This document shows, piece after piece, positions 44,837 through 52,901 of a stretch of DNA of 64,000 nucleotides. Under the pieces are notes generated by a model. It did no database searches, had not been told where the DNA came from, and saw nothing but the letters and a program-made list of their open reading frames with translations. The DNA lies in contig NZ_JAMXSB010000016.1 in the NCBI RefSeq assembly GCF_024124665.1, positions 62,001 to 126,000 of the forward strand. Reading direction: 5' to 3'. Each line of letters begins with the position of its first letter. Position 1 is the first letter of the stretch. The DNA is from Pleionea sp. CnH1-48 (GTDB lineage Bacteria > Pseudomonadota > Gammaproteobacteria > Enterobacterales > Kangiellaceae). The position numbers were made by a program, and so were the translations under genes.

Positions 44837-46078
44837 ATGAGTAGTAGCCGGTTAATTACCGATAAAATCAGTCAATCTAAGAGCTCATCATCCTGGTTAT
44901 CATCGGTGTGCCGTAGTGTGTGTTTAAGAGGCCTCAAGCACATTCAAAAAGGACAGCTTGTGGTCATCGAAGGCGATCAACGTTTTGTTTTTGGCAACGA
45001 CGATTCCTTAAAAGCAAATGTCATTGTGCGAGATCCTCGGTTTTATAGCCGACTTCTATCCTCAGGTAGTGTCGGGGCGGGTGAAGCCTTTATCGAAGAG
45101 TGGTGGGACTCTGACAATGTGACGGATGTCATTCAAGTAGTGGCTGCCAACTTGCCGATGATTGATCGAATTGAGTCATTCTCTCGCTGGTTTAGTAAAC
45201 CTGTTAATTGGTTGAAAAGTAATTTTATATGGAATACCCGTAAGCGTTCAAAAGACAACATTGTCGCCCACTATGATTTAGGAAACGAACTTTATTCTCG
45301 ATTTCTGGATGAAACCATGCTTTATTCTGCTGCAATGTTCCCCCGAGAGGAAGCTTCTCTATATGAAGCCTCTGTACATAAATTACAGGTGATTTGTAAA
45401 AAGCTGGATTTAAAGCCGGGTGATAAGGTTTTAGAAATTGGTACCGGGTGGGGGGCTCTTGCTATCTGTATGGCTAAAGACTATCAATGCCAGGTCACTA
45501 CAACGACTTTATCGGATGAGCAGTTTGAGTATACGCAAGCATTGATCGAAGAGCAGGGTTTGCAAGAACAGATTACTTTACTCAAAACAGATTACCGTGA
45601 TTTGACGGGTAAGTTTGATAAGATTGTCTCTATTGAAATGATTGAGGCCGTCGGTCATGAGCTTCTGGACCATTATTTTAAACAGTGCAATCAACTACTG
45701 CGACCTAATGGTAAGTTGCTGATACAGTCCATACTCATTGATGATAACCGCTACCAAAGTTACAAGGAAGGTTGTGACTTTATTCAAAAATATATATTCC
45801 CTGGTGGAGCTTTGCCTTCTGATCAAGTGATTCGCGAAAAAATTTCTCATGAGAGTGAGTTGAGTCTTGACGGTGTGGAGCATTTTGGTCGGGATTATGC
45901 ACGAACATTAACATTGTGGCGCAACAACTTTAATAAGCACTGGCAAGATATTAAACCTTTTGGCTACGACCAGCGTTTTTATCGGTTGTGGAATTTTTAT
46001 TTTCATTACTGTGAAGGTGGCTTTCTACAAAACACCATCAGTGTCGCTCACTTTCAGGTCAGCAAGAGCAGTGAGTAA
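44837..46078 (+). CDS. cfa: Cyclopropane-fatty-acid-phospholipid synthase family methyltransferase
   Basis: 413 residues. SAM site VLEIGTGWGALAICMA (GTGWG 202-206), NIVAHYDLGNELYSRFLD and the C-terminal NFYFHYCEGGF block of the CFA/Mycolic synthase family. Adds a methylene from SAM to double bonds of membrane phospholipid acyl chains, or, in furan-fatty-acid pathways, a methyl group. It is 12 bases after DUF1365 with GGAGAA ahead. The symbol refers to the family; the exact product is unproven. Confidence 0.9.
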   Translation: MSSSRLITDKISQSKSSSSWLSSVCRSVCLRGLKHIQKGQLVVIEGDQRFVFGNDDSLKANVIVRDPRFYSRLLSSGSVGAGEAFIEEWWDSDNVTDVIQVVAANLPMIDRIESFSRWFSKPVNWLKSNFIWNTRKRSKDNIVAHYDLGNELYSRFLDETMLYSAAMFPREEASLYEASVHKLQVICKKLDLKPGDKVLEIGTGWGALAICMAKDYQCQVTTTTLSDEQFEYTQALIEEQGLQEQITLLKTDYRDLTGKFDKIVSIEMIEAVGHELLDHYFKQCNQLLRPNGKLLIQSILIDDNRYQSYKEGCDFIQKYIFPGGALPSDQVIREKISHESELSLDGVEHFGRDYARTLTLWRNNFNKHWQDIKPFGYDQRFYRLWNFYFHYCEGGFLQNTISVAHFQVSKSSE

Positions 46079-46081
46079 TCT

Positions 46082-46615
46082 ATGTTATATCAATACTCCT
46101 TATCTAAGCTGCTGAGTAACTTTACTGCTTTTCAGCTTGGCTGGTTAGCTTGTGCTTTTTGGCATGATACTCGTTCTGTGGTTGTGACTGCCATGTTACT
46201 AATGTGGCTCTACCATTCGGAGCCGTGGAGCAAGGTGCGAATTTTTATCACTATTCAATGTGCAGTCATTGGTATCTTTGTCGATTCGATACTGAGCTAC
46301 TTAGGGGTGCTGAGCTTTTCTCCCGTGTTTTTCCTGCTCCCTTTCTGGCTTGTTCTATTATGGTTTTTATTCTCTAGTACCTTGACCATCAGTCTTGATT
46401 GGTTAATGCGTCGACCGGTCTATGCTTTTATCGCTGGCTCTGTTTTTGGGCCCGCAGCTTATTGGGCTGGCGCTCAGTTTGAGGCTCTTCAAGTGGCAGG
46501 CGAGCTTGGTTATCCCATTCTGTCCATTGTCTGGGCATTGCTCATGCTTGTATTCAGCGGACTAATTCGGCTACAGCCTAACCATCATTTTATTAATCGG
46601 CGGTCGAACTCATGA
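46082..46615 (+). CDS. DUF2878 family membrane protein
   Basis: 177 residues, five or six membrane helices (FTAFQLGWLACAFWHD; VFFLLPFWLVLLWFLFSSTL; FIAGSVFGPAAYWAGAQF). FQLGWLACAFW and GPAAYWAG are features of DUF2878, a family of unknown role in this conserved cassette. It starts four bases after cfa and overlaps the next gene by four bases. Confidence 0.85.
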   Translation: MLYQYSLSKLLSNFTAFQLGWLACAFWHDTRSVVVTAMLLMWLYHSEPWSKVRIFITIQCAVIGIFVDSILSYLGVLSFSPVFFLLPFWLVLLWFLFSSTLTISLDWLMRRPVYAFIAGSVFGPAAYWAGAQFEALQVAGELGYPILSIVWALLMLVFSGLIRLQPNHHFINRRSNS

Positions 46616-47121
46616 AAGCATCTCTTACCTTAATTTTCGTCGCTATGAGTTCTCTTTGTTTATCGACTTCTTCGTCCTTAGTTGAGTTGGGCAAAGGGAC
46701 TTACACATGGTGGGGTATTTCTATATATAACGCCTCTTTATGGGGAGCTCAGCCTTTCAATGGAGATTACGGTAGGACTCGACCATTACGTTTGAACATT
46801 CGTTATTTGATGGATATTGAGGGTGAAGAACTGGTTGAAACAACGATGGATGAGTGGCTTGATTTAGAGCTGGATAAAACAACTGAGTGCCAAGACATTA
46901 ACCGATGGGAGAAGCAGCTGAATAAAATATGGCCAGACATTAAAGAGGGAGACCAACTAACACTAGATGTGATGACGACTGGCGAATCTATCTTTCTGTT
47001 CAATGAACAACCTATTGGCCGTATTAAAGACCCATTTTTTGCTGGTTGTTTTTTGGCAATCTGGTTGCATGAAGCGACGAATGCACCAGCACTAAGAGAG
47101 CAGTTGTTAGGATTACAGTAG
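46612..47121 (+). CDS. Exported chalcone-isomerase-like protein
   Basis: 169 residues with a signal peptide (about 1-22). Then LVELGKGTYTWWGISIYNASLW, LRLNIRYLMDIEGEELVETTMDEW and DPFFAGCFLAIWL, the chalcone-isomerase-like (Chalcone_3) pattern in which bacterial members bind fatty acids in the periplasm. Last gene of the lipid cassette. Confidence 0.85.
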   Translation: MKASLTLIFVAMSSLCLSTSSSLVELGKGTYTWWGISIYNASLWGAQPFNGDYGRTRPLRLNIRYLMDIEGEELVETTMDEWLDLELDKTTECQDINRWEKQLNKIWPDIKEGDQLTLDVMTTGESIFLFNEQPIGRIKDPFFAGCFLAIWLHEATNAPALREQLLGLQ

Positions 47122-47276
47122 CTTTATTGCGTTTTTTGTAATAATTTTGTCGAGGGAAAGACTCAGTAGATAATTGCTTAGAGAAGGAGTCTCTGAGCCG
47201 TATAAATAAAATTAATCTTGTTAGGGGCCATCATCTAAAGATCTATAGCCCCTGATCATCAAGGAGACGTATTTTG

Positions 47277-48188
47277 ATGAGAAATGACCAAAAATCTAAA
47301 GCTAAACTAGGCCTTGCGGGAATGGTTGCATTCTCGGCTATCGCGCTGATTATGGGAACTGTTTTCACCGTTGACGAAGGTCATGTTGGGGTTGTGAAGC
47401 GGTTTGGAAAAGCCATTGAACAAGTCGACCCAGGCATTCACATGAAGGTTCCAATCATGGATGCGGTGGTCGAGATAGAAGTGCGAACGCGCAAGAATGT
47501 AGAAACCATGAATGCGGCGACAGCGGAGCAAATGCCCGTAAAAGCGGTGACTGCTGTTAACTGGACGGTAACAAAAAGTGCGGCTATTGAACTGTATAAG
47601 CAATATGGTGGCCTTGATCAATTTGAGCAACGTATCTTAGATCCTAGATTGCGTAGTGCAAGCAAGGCGGGGTTAGCCGAGTTTAAAGCCGAACAAATTA
47701 TACAGAACCGAAATGCTGCAATACGTCGTATTGAGCAACTGCTAGAAGAGGAAACAGCAGGGCTTCCTATTGAACTCGGTGATGTTCAAATCGAAGATGT
47801 TAATTTGCCTCCCAAATATATTCAGTCCATTGAAACAAAACAAACGGAACTGAACCTGGCCGCGGCGGAAAAACACAAACTTGAACGTCAAAACCTTGAA
47901 GCGCAACGAGAAGTAAATACCGCTAACGCTCGTCGTGATGCAACGAAAGCGAAAGCTGATGGTGAAGCCTATAAAATTAAAGCAGAAGCTGAAGCCCAGG
48001 CTTACGCTATTTTGCAAAAAGGTAAAGCAGAAGCTTCTGCTATCGAAGCAAAAGCGAAAGCAATTGCCAAGAACAACACCTTGGTAGAATACGTTCGTGC
48101 ACAACAGTGGAATGGACAGATGCCAACCACATTAATGGGAGCTGACCAATCTATTCTGTGGAATATGGGGGCACAGCAGAAAAAGTAA
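47277..48188 (+). CDS. SPFH/prohibitin-family membrane protein
   Basis: 303 residues from ATG 47277 (AAGGAG ten bases ahead; TTG 47274 is possible). One N-terminal membrane helix (LGLAGMVAFSAIALIMGTVF), an SPFH domain (VDEGHVGVVKRFGKAIEQVDPG), then a long coiled coil rich in Ala/Glu/Lys (EAQREVNTANARRDATKAK; AEAEAQAYAILQKGKAEA). Forms ring-like scaffolds in the inner membrane that help proteases or mark lipid domains. It is alone on its transcript, closed by a terminator. Confidence 0.92.
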   Translation: MRNDQKSKAKLGLAGMVAFSAIALIMGTVFTVDEGHVGVVKRFGKAIEQVDPGIHMKVPIMDAVVEIEVRTRKNVETMNAATAEQMPVKAVTAVNWTVTKSAAIELYKQYGGLDQFEQRILDPRLRSASKAGLAEFKAEQIIQNRNAAIRRIEQLLEEETAGLPIELGDVQIEDVNLPPKYIQSIETKQTELNLAAAEKHKLERQNLEAQREVNTANARRDATKAKADGEAYKIKAEAEAQAYAILQKGKAEASAIEAKAKAIAKNNTLVEYVRAQQWNGQMPTTLMGADQSILWNMGAQQKK

Positions 48189-48200
48189 CACACTTTCGAG

Positions 48201-48230
48201 AAGGGGCGCTCAAAGAGCGTCCCTTTTTTT
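48201..48230 (+). terminator. Terminator after the SPFH gene
   Basis: AAGGGGCGCTC (48201-48211), loop AAA, GAGCGTCCCTT (48215-48225) with one G-T pair, then a run of T. Confidence 0.9.
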
Positions 48231-48405
48231 GTTAAATTGCGAAAGCTCATATCCAATCTTATCGTTTGTTTTACTCAGTTTGAACTTTATCTAACAGACT
48301 CTTGCGAGCGATCCTTGACCATTCAAGTTAACTAACTTTGTAATCTGTGTTACTTTGCAAGTTACCAATACGAGTTGTTATGCCGAATAAAAAACTGAGT
48401 GCATT

Positions 48406-48771
48406 ATGAAAAATATCGATTCAGTTGACCTAAATGAATTTATTCTTTCGATTCATAAAGATAATTCCGTTCATTCTAATAAGATCGAATTTGGAGCGCC
48501 AAAAGAGATCAAGGGAACTACCATTGGTTTGGCAACGATGGAGTGTAGTCCACCCCATAATGGTGAGCGTCATAACGATGGCGATGAAATAATCATTTTA
48601 CTTAGCGGAAAAATAGCGGTTGAGTCTGATTCAAATCCAGATAAGTGTTTGGAGTTGAAACCTGGTGATTCCTGCATAATACGAAAAGGCGAGTGGCACA
48701 AAATCCAAGTTATTGAAAAGGCTCAACTCGTTTATGTGACACCAGGTTTAAATAACGAATATCGATTCTAA
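48406..48771 (+). CDS. Single-domain cupin protein
   Basis: 121 residues. Cupin motif 1 is ERHNDGDEIIILLSGKIAVE and motif 2 is PGDSCIIRKGEWHKIQV, giving His, Glu and His metal ligands. Substrate unknown. No good ribosome site and no operon partner. It is not the cupin of the ChrR protein encoded just downstream on the other strand, although both bear the fold. Confidence 0.8.
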   Translation: MKNIDSVDLNEFILSIHKDNSVHSNKIEFGAPKEIKGTTIGLATMECSPPHNGERHNDGDEIIILLSGKIAVESDSNPDKCLELKPGDSCIIRKGEWHKIQVIEKAQLVYVTPGLNNEYRF

Positions 48772-48879
48772 ATTCGACGTAGCAGGACACAACTTCAGAA
48801 CCTGCTTATGGCACAAATGAAGCTGTCGTATTTACTCGCATCTTAATGATTGAGTTTGATAGCTCTAGTTAAGACTTAT

Positions 48880-49509
48880 TCAGTTAAATAGCCAGTTAAG
48901 TACCGGGCCAAATGTGCCTGTAAACTTTAAAGGTGCGTCCGTAATTGCCAGGCAGATACATTCACTGTCCGCTTGAGGAGAGTGTTCGTGGTTTCTGTCT
49001 CGAACAACGTAATCTCCACGACGATAGTGTCCCAAATGGTCATGGAATGAACCCTGCAATAATACCGTGATTTCTTTCCCCTGATGAGTGTGTTTAGGGA
49101 CTTTCATTCCAGGCTTAATATAAATCAGTTTTACTTCTAACCCATCATCATTAGCTGCCAAAGGTAGCTCGGCAAATCGTTTGGTTCGCCAGTGCCAGTT
49201 CAGTTGATCGGTTTCTCCTCTTACCGCTTTATGGATGATATCAGAATAGTCTGAAGTCGACGGTTGCGGCTTGCTGTCAGTTTGTTTTCGAATAGCATCC
49301 AAAACATTGGCGGCATTGATATGCGTGAGAGGCTGGGGCTCGAGTTTATCAAGCCAGTCTCCGCCAAACGATTCAAGCTGATGAACATGCGAGGCACAGT
49401 GTGGGCACATATTTAAATGTATCTGAATGGCCGTTTGTCTGGCAAAACTGAGTCGACCAGAAGCAAATGCTAATAGCTGCTGGGAGTCGGGGTGATGTTG
49501 GCAAGTCAT
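48880..49509 (-). CDS. chrR: ChrR-type anti-sigma factor
   Basis: 209 residues. The N-terminal zinc anti-sigma (ZAS) domain has HLNMCPHC (HxxxCxxC) with upstream His residues in MTCQHHPD. The C-terminal cupin domain contains KHTHQGKEITVLLQG and GDYVVRDRNHEHSP, as in Rhodobacter ChrR, whose cupin senses singlet oxygen. It overlaps the sigma factor gene by four bases. Expected to hold the sigma factor inactive until oxidative or lipid stress. Confidence 0.9.
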   Translation of the reverse strand: MTCQHHPDSQQLLAFASGRLSFARQTAIQIHLNMCPHCASHVHQLESFGGDWLDKLEPQPLTHINAANVLDAIRKQTDSKPQPSTSDYSDIIHKAVRGETDQLNWHWRTKRFAELPLAANDDGLEVKLIYIKPGMKVPKHTHQGKEITVLLQGSFHDHLGHYRRGDYVVRDRNHEHSPQADSECICLAITDAPLKFTGTFGPVLNWLFN

Positions 49510-50132
49510 TGTGTACCTCTCATTAACTTGCTTAAGTTATTTATTGCGCTACGAATTCTTCCTTTTACTGTACCGAGTGTGATGTTCAGTGCATCGGCTG
49601 TTTTTTGATGACTCAGTTCTTCAAAGTAGACTTTTTGCAAAATCGTCACTTGTTCTTCTGGCAGGTGTTTAATCAAGGTCTTCACCTCGTCAAACTGACG
49701 TGCGTCGTATTGTTCACTTTGCTCGTCTCCTGCCCAATCGTCTTGCTCCACATCTAATGTAGGGACCTGACGATTCTGCTTTCGGTAGAAATCCAGCTTC
49801 TTGTTTCTTGCGATAGTAAAGATCCAGGTCGATACCTGACCTTTATTAGACTCAAAGTAATTGGCAAACTTCCACACGCTGATGAAGGTTTCTTGTGTCA
49901 ATTCTTCGCTAACTCTTTCGTCAAGTTGAGCTTTGATAAAAAAGTGCTTAACTCGCGGAGCAAAATAATCAAATAGCTGCTGAAAAGCTTTTGTGTCTTC
50001 TTTTTGAGCGATAGCGAGCACGCAATCAATCCAGCGTTGATTTGGGCGTTCCGACGCGCTGTTATGTGGGTTGTTGCTCGACAATTTTTTATTAAAACCT
50101 TGGCGCTTAAATTGCACTACATTGGTCATCAT
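49506..50132 (-). CDS. rpoE: ECF sigma factor, RpoE/ChrR partner
   Basis: 208 residues. Region 2 (FQQLFDYFAPRVKHFFIKAQL..EELTQETFISVWKFANYF) and region 4 (LPEEQVTILQKVYFEELSHQKTADALNITLGTVKGRIRSAINNL, in parts) are complete. Cognate anti-sigma factor follows. The likely regulon includes its own operon and the lipid cassette 3 kb away. If the promoter candidate at 50138-50166 is right, the start would be leaderless or lie slightly downstream of ATG 50132. Confidence 0.92.
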   Translation of the reverse strand: MMTNVVQFKRQGFNKKLSSNNPHNSASERPNQRWIDCVLAIAQKEDTKAFQQLFDYFAPRVKHFFIKAQLDERVSEELTQETFISVWKFANYFESNKGQVSTWIFTIARNKKLDFYRKQNRQVPTLDVEQDDWAGDEQSEQYDARQFDEVKTLIKHLPEEQVTILQKVYFEELSHQKTADALNITLGTVKGRIRSAINNLSKLMRGTQ

Positions 50133-50137
50133 ACACC

Positions 50138-50166
50138 ATTTACGTGTGTTGCTTACCTAATCATCG
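50138..50166 (-). promoter_or_regulatory. Candidate autoregulated ECF promoter
   Basis: On the minus strand CGATGA (50166-50161), 16 bases, CGTAAAT (50144-50138). It shares spacing and core bases with the candidate at 41439-41467. A TGATTA overlaps it, so the exact -35 is uncertain, and the closeness to the start codon weakens the call. Confidence 0.3.
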
Positions 50167-50414
50167 CCTTGCTACCTGATATATAGCAAATTAAGATGGT
50201 CTGGGTAGAGTCGTTCAATTGGCTCTGGATATTTTGTTATACGCTCAATAAAGATGATTGGAGCAAATGGATAAAAAGACATGCAGATACATCTTTCTCA
50301 CTAGCAAAATACAGAGTGAGGCTGCATTCGTTCATTCCAGTCACTTAGTAAGCTAAGCTCTTTCAACTCACCACTCATGTGATAAAATAGCGGGCTCTTA
50401 TTGCATAACTATGT

Positions 50415-51122
50415 GTGCAGCAAAGCACATTGCGACTATTTATCAGGGTTTCCACTTTGTTTGCTAATTCAAAGGAAGTTTCATCAAATCAATCGGGTCT
50501 TTATGAGCATCTGGAAAAAGTGGTGTGTCGCCATCGAGACTCGGAGTACAAAAAACCTATTCAGGCTCATAATCATGAAGCTTTTGAGCAATTGGTGGTC
50601 TGGATTGATGGACGTTCTAAGCCACTGATCATGGATTCCTGTTGTGGAACAGGGATGAGTACGGTTAATTTGGCTAAGCAGCACCCAGAACATCTGGTTG
50701 TTGGCGTGGATCAGTCAAAAGTGAGGATCACCAAGCCAGGCAGTGGTGGTGAGGATGTGCCTGATAATTGCCTGTTTTTACGCGCTAATTGCGAAGATGT
50801 TTGGCGTTTGTGTATTGAAGCTAACCTCTTATTTGAGAAGCACTATATTTTGTACCCGAACCCGTGGCCAAAAGCGGATCATTTTAAGCGTCGTTGGCAT
50901 GGGCATCCGGTATTTTCGTATTTGCCTCGACTATCACCCTATATCCATCTGCGTAGCAACTGGCCTGTTTATTTAGCCGAATTTGCTAAAGCCTGGTCGC
51001 TGCTGGGCTATACTGAATATGCAGTTGAAGAACTGGAGGTAGGTTCGCCGCTTACTTTATTTGAGCATAAGTATCATGAGAGTGGGCAGCATTTGTACCA
51101 ACTTACAGTGACAGCTTCATAA
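50415..51122 (+). CDS. TrmB-like SAM methyltransferase (tRNA guanine-N7 family)
   Basis: 235 residues, GTG start. SAM motif LIMDSCCGTGMSTVNLA, then VVGVDQSKVRI and the family's YPNPWPKADHFKRRWHGHPVF block. VSSNQSGLYEHLEKVVCRHRDSEY matches the N-terminus of TrmB-type proteins. The CCGTG in place of the usual GCGxG loop marks a divergent subgroup, so it may be a second TrmB-like enzyme rather than the housekeeping one. The exact start is uncertain. Confidence 0.82.
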   Translation: MQQSTLRLFIRVSTLFANSKEVSSNQSGLYEHLEKVVCRHRDSEYKKPIQAHNHEAFEQLVVWIDGRSKPLIMDSCCGTGMSTVNLAKQHPEHLVVGVDQSKVRITKPGSGGEDVPDNCLFLRANCEDVWRLCIEANLLFEKHYILYPNPWPKADHFKRRWHGHPVFSYLPRLSPYIHLRSNWPVYLAEFAKAWSLLGYTEYAVEELEVGSPLTLFEHKYHESGQHLYQLTVTAS

Positions 51123-51587
51123 CGACGGAATGTTTTCTTTTTTGTTAGGGCGCTCAAACCTTTTGCCGATGGTTATCGTCCAAAGCGACATGAGATAAGC
51201 TTTTGCGCTTTGTTTTGCCAGTTGAAACATTTATTTACGAATGATTGCATCCAACTTTGCAATTAGACGAATCATTAGTGTTATTCACAATAAATCATAA
51301 AAAAGCACATTAAAGACCAGTGGTTGAGCTTCTTGATTGGTTATATTTTCAAGTAAAAACAATATGTTATGTGATTTTGTTTAAGTTGGCATTAGAAATG
51401 CTTTAACAAAATAGCAAATGGCTTTAGGCATCTTTATTCAGCGCTAAGTCAGCTTATCTCAATATAATATCGGTTGTGTTTTAGTGAGTCGGTGTTATAT
51501 TTGTGTATAACACTATGCGGCGGAAGCATAAGGTTTGTTTCATTGGGCAAAGTTGAGCAACAATCAAACGATAGATTGGATCTGATT
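51123..51587. other. Spacer before the RND operon
   Basis: 465 AT-rich bases without a defensible gene. The only marked structure is the inverted repeat at 51492-51513. Confidence 0.55.
51492..51513. promoter_or_regulatory. Inverted repeat, candidate operator of the RND efflux operon
   Basis: GTGTTATA (51492-51499), six bases, TATAACAC (51506-51513): perfect eight-base arms, 75 bases before the adaptor ATG. It could be bound by a TetR or MarR type repressor, but no such gene is adjacent. Confidence 0.45.
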
Positions 51588-52691
51588 ATGAATTCGAAAT
51601 ACAAAAATCCATTAAGAGTATGTTTATGTTTGGGTTTATCCATGGTTCTAATGGCATGTGGGGACGAAAACGCTAAGGAGCAAGCCGAGAACAAGGAAGA
51701 AAAGAAAAAAGTAGCCGTGCCAGTTGAGGTTGCTAAAGTCGTTGAGGGCAGTATCAATGCTGTTTATACCAATACGACTTCTTTGGAAGCAGAAGAAGAG
51801 GCAACGGTCGTAGCCAAAACAGGAGAAATCGTTACCAAGATTTTTGTTGAAGAAGGTGATTTAGTTAAGCAAGGACAAGTACTTGCTCAGTTGGACGTAG
51901 AAAAACTTAAGTTAGAAATGAAGCGCTCCGAAGCCAACCTGAAAAAGTTGGAAAATGAGTTAGAAAGAAATCGTCGCATCTACAAAAAGAAAATGGTCAG
52001 TTCAGATACTTTTGAGCGCTTAAAGTTTGAATATGCAGCGCAAAAAGCAGCTTACGAGCTGGCTCAACTAAATGCTCGTTATGCCACCATTAAAGCGCCT
52101 ATTGATGGCATTGTATCCGAGCGTTTAATTAAAGTCGGTAACATGGTGAACGTCAATCAGGCTGTTTTTAAAATCACTGATTTCGATTCGCTTCACGCTA
52201 TTATCCATGTTCCTGAAAAAGAATTAAGTAAACTTAAAGTTAACCAGTTGGCTAACTTGCGTGTTGATGCCCGCGAAGGAGAGTATTTTCAAGGGCATAT
52301 AGAGCGTATTAGTCCTGTTATTAATTCAAACAGCGGTACTTTTAAAGTAACCATCGAAATGGACAATAAAGACTATGTCTTGCGTCCTGGTATGTTTGGC
52401 CGTGTTGCCATTGTTTATGCTAACCATGATGACACCTTATTAATTGATAAAAATGCATTGATTGCTGAAGAAGGTGCTCCGTCAGTTTTCGTTATTCGAG
52501 AAAACAGCGCTCACAAAGTTGTCGTAGAAACTGGCTTTATTGATGCTCATCACATTGAGGTTTTAGCGGGCGTGTCGGCTGGCGACTTGGTGGTTACAGC
52601 CGGACAAAACAGCTTAAAAGATGAGTCTCTTGTGAACATCTTAAATCAGGAAGTCACGCAGCAAGCCTTGGAAACCGCAGAAAGCCGTTAA
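51588..52691 (+). CDS. RND efflux periplasmic adaptor (membrane fusion) lipoprotein
   Basis: 367 residues from ATG 51588. Lipobox VLMAC (about Cys 22), then the barrel-sandwich halves (VVAKTGEIVTKIFVEEGDLVKQGQVLAQLD and ARYATIKAPIDGIVSERLIKVG, in parts) around a coiled-coil hairpin (LKKLENELERNRRIYKKKMVS). Bridges the inner-membrane pump and an outer-membrane channel. A gene for the latter is not in the window, so TolC is probably supplied in trans. Confidence 0.92.
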   Translation: MNSKYKNPLRVCLCLGLSMVLMACGDENAKEQAENKEEKKKVAVPVEVAKVVEGSINAVYTNTTSLEAEEEATVVAKTGEIVTKIFVEEGDLVKQGQVLAQLDVEKLKLEMKRSEANLKKLENELERNRRIYKKKMVSSDTFERLKFEYAAQKAAYELAQLNARYATIKAPIDGIVSERLIKVGNMVNVNQAVFKITDFDSLHAIIHVPEKELSKLKVNQLANLRVDAREGEYFQGHIERISPVINSNSGTFKVTIEMDNKDYVLRPGMFGRVAIVYANHDDTLLIDKNALIAEEGAPSVFVIRENSAHKVVVETGFIDAHHIEVLAGVSAGDLVVTAGQNSLKDESLVNILNQEVTQQALETAESR

Positions 52692-52748
52692 TATTGACGG
52701 TTTTTAGGGAGGGCCAGTTTATTCAAATAAATGAACTGGCTCATGGTT

Positions 52749-52870
52749 CTATAGCCAAAGCATTTCATAGTGCAGCTAGGTGGCCAGCAAATAAATTCCC
52801 CAGCTTAGGCGACTAAGTGAAGAGGGTAGTGCGCACAGTCAACACCACAGCACTTTGAAAGACGGGTATA
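52749..52870. repeat. Palindromic dispersed repeat, copy 2
   Basis: Shares with copy 1 (39983-40085) the left core CATTTCAT..TGCAG.TAGGTGGCCAG and the right core CTTTGAAAG.CG.GGTATA, but the middle is longer and different. Placed between the adaptor gene and the first pump gene, so it is transcribed within the operon and could form a structured spacer. Confidence 0.7.
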
Positions 52871-52901
52871 TTTTAATAAAAGTTTATCAAAAGGCGCTAA
52901 C

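Noticed and set aside
47223-47253. AGGGGC / GCCCCT hairpin before the SPFH gene
   Set aside because: Six-base stem with a 19-base loop and no T run; too weak to call a terminator or riboswitch.
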